Shown piece by piece: positions 62,210 to 64,000 of a DNA stretch of 64,000 nucleotides. The notes beneath the pieces were generated by a model. That model had not been told where the DNA came from. It was given only the letters and a program-made list of their open reading frames with translations, and ran no database searches. Made by a program: the position numbers and the translations under genes. The DNA comes from Methanocrinis alkalitolerans (GTDB lineage Archaea > Halobacteriota > Methanosarcinia > Methanotrichales > Methanotrichaceae), in NCBI RefSeq assembly GCF_029167205.1, contig NZ_JARFPL010000009.1:11874-75873 (forward strand), in the 5' to 3' direction. The number at the start of each line of letters is the position of its first letter. The stretch's first letter is position 1.

Positions 62210-62262
62210 GCTATAAAAAGTTATGTTAGCACTTGTAGATCGCGGTGGATGTAGATCGCGGT
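62210..62262 (-). promoter_or_regulatory. tupABC promoter: box A and paired 13-bp direct repeat
   Basis: TGTAGATCGCGGT occurs at 62234-62246 and again at 62250-62262 (13-bp copies, 3-bp gap, 16-bp period). Between the repeats and the tupA ATG, on the minus strand, is CTTTTTATAGC (about 62210-62221), a box A-like element 30-40 bp before the ATG. The repeats therefore sit just upstream of the TATA element, where an activator would bind. Confidence 0.6.
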
Positions 62263-62373
62263 CGTTATTGTATATGGCGTTCGTTATGGATCCCTGGGGG
62301 AGAAGCGATGTTGAGGCGGAGCGGAGGAGGTCAGCTCCCTTGGGATGAGCTTTAGGAGGATGCAGGGCTAATC

Positions 62374-62453
62374 CCCGCATTTTTAAAGGCGGGATACAGC
62401 CCGTGCCTACCGACACATTTATTGACAAATGGTAACCATATGTGTAACCTAAG
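62374..62453 (+). mobile_element. Candidate left end of the IS200/IS605-type element
   Basis: A short hairpin CCCGC(62374-62378)/GCGGG(62389-62393) lies about 60-80 bp before the tnpA start, the position where IS200/IS605 elements have a foldback recognised by TnpA. The exact terminus is not defined. Confidence 0.4.
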
Positions 62454-63046
62454 ATGAGCAAAAATGATCATTGGATAAGTGCTAGAGGTTGTTTGTATAA
62501 TGTAACTCTACTTTCCAAGTTTTCCCTCGGCCGAGCCCAGTTTATAAACTACCCCTGCGCATCACATAATACGGAAGTTCTGCGAAGTCAAATGTGGTGC
62601 ACATATCCAGATGAAAGTAGCACATATCCTGCATATAATTTAGAAAACATATGCTGAAGTCAAAACTTGTAAAGTAGAGTAATGTAAATTATCACTTCGT
62701 ATGATCAACGAAATATAGACGTAAAGTATTGGTCGGGAAGATAGCAGACGATCTCTATGAACTCCATGAACTAATTGCTCGAAAGAAGGGAGTTACCCTA
62801 GTCACCCAGGAGATTTTGCCCGATCATTTACACCTATTCATAACCGCTCATCCGAAGTTTTCACCTGCCAACATTGTAAAAATATTCAAGGGAATCAGCG
62901 CGAAAAAGCTCTTCGAGATGCACCCGGAGATCAAGAACAAGCTCTGGAATGGTCATCTGTGGAATCCTTCGTACTATGTAGGAACATGTGGCGATACTAC
63001 AAAAGATGTAATACAGATGTATATCGAGACTCAGAAGGTGAGATGA
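62454..63046 (+). pseudogene. tnpA: IS200/IS605 transposase tnpA, split by a MITE and carrying a stop
   Basis: The start encodes MSKNDHWISARGCLYNV, then the MITE interrupts (62504-62680), then the frame resumes NVNYHFV-stop-STKYRRKVLVGK and continues. Allowing for the MITE and its target duplication (AATGTA), the protein would be a normal Y1 transposase, with HUH motif DHLHLF and a Tyr in QMYIETQ as nucleophile. The expected Trp of HLVWCTKYRR is a TGA, an independent inactivating change. Transposition by this copy is not possible. Confidence 0.9.
62504..62680 (-). repeat. MITE-like element, copy 2 (uninterrupted), inside tnpA
   Basis: 177 bp with terminal inverted repeats ACTCTACTTTCCAAGTTTT and AAAACTTGTAAAGTAGAGT. 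It is flanked by AATGTA on each side (62498-62503 and 62681-62686), the target duplication. It is almost the same sequence as the element at 1828-2115, in the opposite orientation, but lacks the 100-bp nested insertion. It contains no gene and is presumably mobilised in trans. Confidence 0.9.
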
Positions 63047-63047
63047 T

Positions 63048-63905
63048 TTGCTGAAGGTGTTTCGGTATAGGATCTATCCCACAAAGTCACAAAGGACCAG
63101 GATGGCTGAGACGCTGGAGCTTTGCAGGTGGACCTATAACGAAACGCTGGCCCTCAGAAAGAATGCCTACGATCAAGAAGGCAAATTGGTATCCTACTAC
63201 GAAACCAAAAAGCTATTGCCTCAATGGAAGGAAGAGAAACCTGAGTTGAAAGGAGTCCACTCCCAGGTTCTGCAGGAAGTGGTTAAGAGAGTTGATCTTG
63301 CTTATCAAGCTTTCTTTCGAAGGGTCAAAGCAGGCGAAGATCCCGGTTACCCGCGGTTCAAGGGCTATGGGAGATATGACAGTTTCACCTATACTCAATC
63401 GGGTTTTTCTTTGAAATCCGGCAAACTTTGGCTTTCCAAGATAGGCGACATCAAAATCAAGCTTCATAGACCTGTCGACGGAGAAATCAAGAGGCTTAAC
63501 ATCAGAAAAACGCCAACAGGGAAATGGTTTGTATCATTCCTGGTTGAAGTTGAACCGGACGGGCTCCTTCCAAAGATAGAGTCTGAGTCTTCTGTGGGCG
63601 TCGACGTTGGTCTGAAGAGTTTCATCACACTCTCCAACGGCGATCGGGTTGACAACCCAAGATTCTTTGTCCAAGAAGAGAAGGCTTTGGCAAAGGCTCA
63701 GAGGAAGCTTTCGAAGGCACTAAAAGGCAGTCCCGAAAGAGATAGGGCATTGAAGGCGGTCCATCGCGTTCATGAAAGAATCACCAACAAGAGAGAGGAT
63801 TTTGTTCAAAAGCTGTCCCTATCGCTGGTCAAATCCTACGACTTAATAGTATTTGAAAATCTGAATATTAAATCCCACATTCCGCACCTTCAGTTCAGCC
63901 CGTAG
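63048..63905 (+). pseudogene. tnpB: TnpB-type RNA-guided nuclease, C-terminally truncated
   Basis: 285 residues of the normal 370-400. The N-terminus (FRYRIYPTKSQRTRMAETLELCRWTYNE) and the first RuvC-like motif (VGVDVGLKSFITLSNGD, with the catalytic Asp) are intact, as is FENLNI near the usual second motif. The frame then ends at LQFSP-stop. Past the stop, in another frame, QNDNLRFAKMHDDF and DNF resemble the expected NLAKSIHDASW region, so a frameshift or small deletion is likely. The zinc-ribbon and the last RuvC acidic residue would lie beyond. Starts 2 bp after tnpA; the window ends before the element does. Confidence 0.82.
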
Positions 63906-64000
63906 TAATTTTCGCATTCTGGCCCCAACAGCCTCAGAATGACAATCTGCGATTCGCTAAGATGCACGATGACTTTGACAATTTTTCCTCGATCAACTAC

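Overview
The window is high-GC chromosomal DNA from a methanogenic archaeon, most likely a Methanothrix (Methanosaeta)-type member of the Methanosarcinales. The evidence is archaeal: an RFC small subunit, archaeal-type IleS, a Tfx-family regulator of the kind known from formylmethanofuran dehydrogenase control, a preQ0/queuosine-precursor transporter, archaeal TATA boxes, a Ni-CO dehydrogenase and oxygen-sensitive ferredoxin oxidoreductases. Assignment to genus is inference from gene content and style, not from a search.

Layout. 1-2.1 kb: end of a glutamine amidotransferase, an ABC ATPase beside a decayed copy of its own kind, and a MITE that itself carries a second MITE. 2.1-4.9 kb: hypothetical gene, RNase HII, class V aminotransferase. 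5.0-11.3 kb: a tightly packed five-gene unit with two secreted beta-rich proteins, a multi-span membrane protein, a divergent tubulin/FtsZ-like GTPase and a membrane-anchored transglutaminase-like protein. 11.3-14 kb: DUF523/DUF1722 protein, then a nest of IS630- and IS5-type fragments. 14-20.5 kb: arginine operon argC-CBS-argJ-argH, an ADP-ribosylglycohydrolase and a half-size MFS protein. 21.3-26.8 kb: CO dehydrogenase, four-cluster ferredoxin, Cys-type formate dehydrogenase-like molybdo/tungsto-enzyme and two more Fe-S proteins. 27-30.3 kb: DOMON-DUF2202 lipoprotein, Pyr_excise-type protein, QueG-like protein. 30.3-32.3 kb: gene remnants followed by about 1 kb of very AT-rich gene-free DNA. 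32.3-45.5 kb: surE, RNase Z, secreted C25 protease with a beta-helix partner, BFN nuclease, ileS, rfcS, yhhQ, ferritin-like protein and a nuclease lipoprotein. 45.5-58.9 kb: STAND NTPase with TPRs, wrbA, mntP, methyltransferase, 6-phosphogluconate dehydrogenase-like protein, ferritin plus rubredoxin, fused-type 2-oxoacid:ferredoxin oxidoreductase, HIT, CutA, Tfx, AI-2E-type protein, GNAT. 59-62.2 kb: pentapeptide protein and a tungstate-type tupABC transporter. 62.4-64 kb: a decayed IS200/IS605 element whose tnpA is split by a copy of the MITE seen at 1.8-2.1 kb.

How it fits together. The CODH-ferredoxin-FDH cluster suggests a soluble complex that exchanges electrons between CO/CO2 and formate/CO2 through ferredoxins, with no hydrogenase and no F420-binding FdhB nearby. 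The tupABC transporter and the Tfx protein would connect to the same W/Mo-pterin chemistry. The two most interesting places are this redox cluster and the tubulin-like five-gene unit at 5-11.3 kb. The two ends of the window also record a readable sequence of transposon-in-transposon events.
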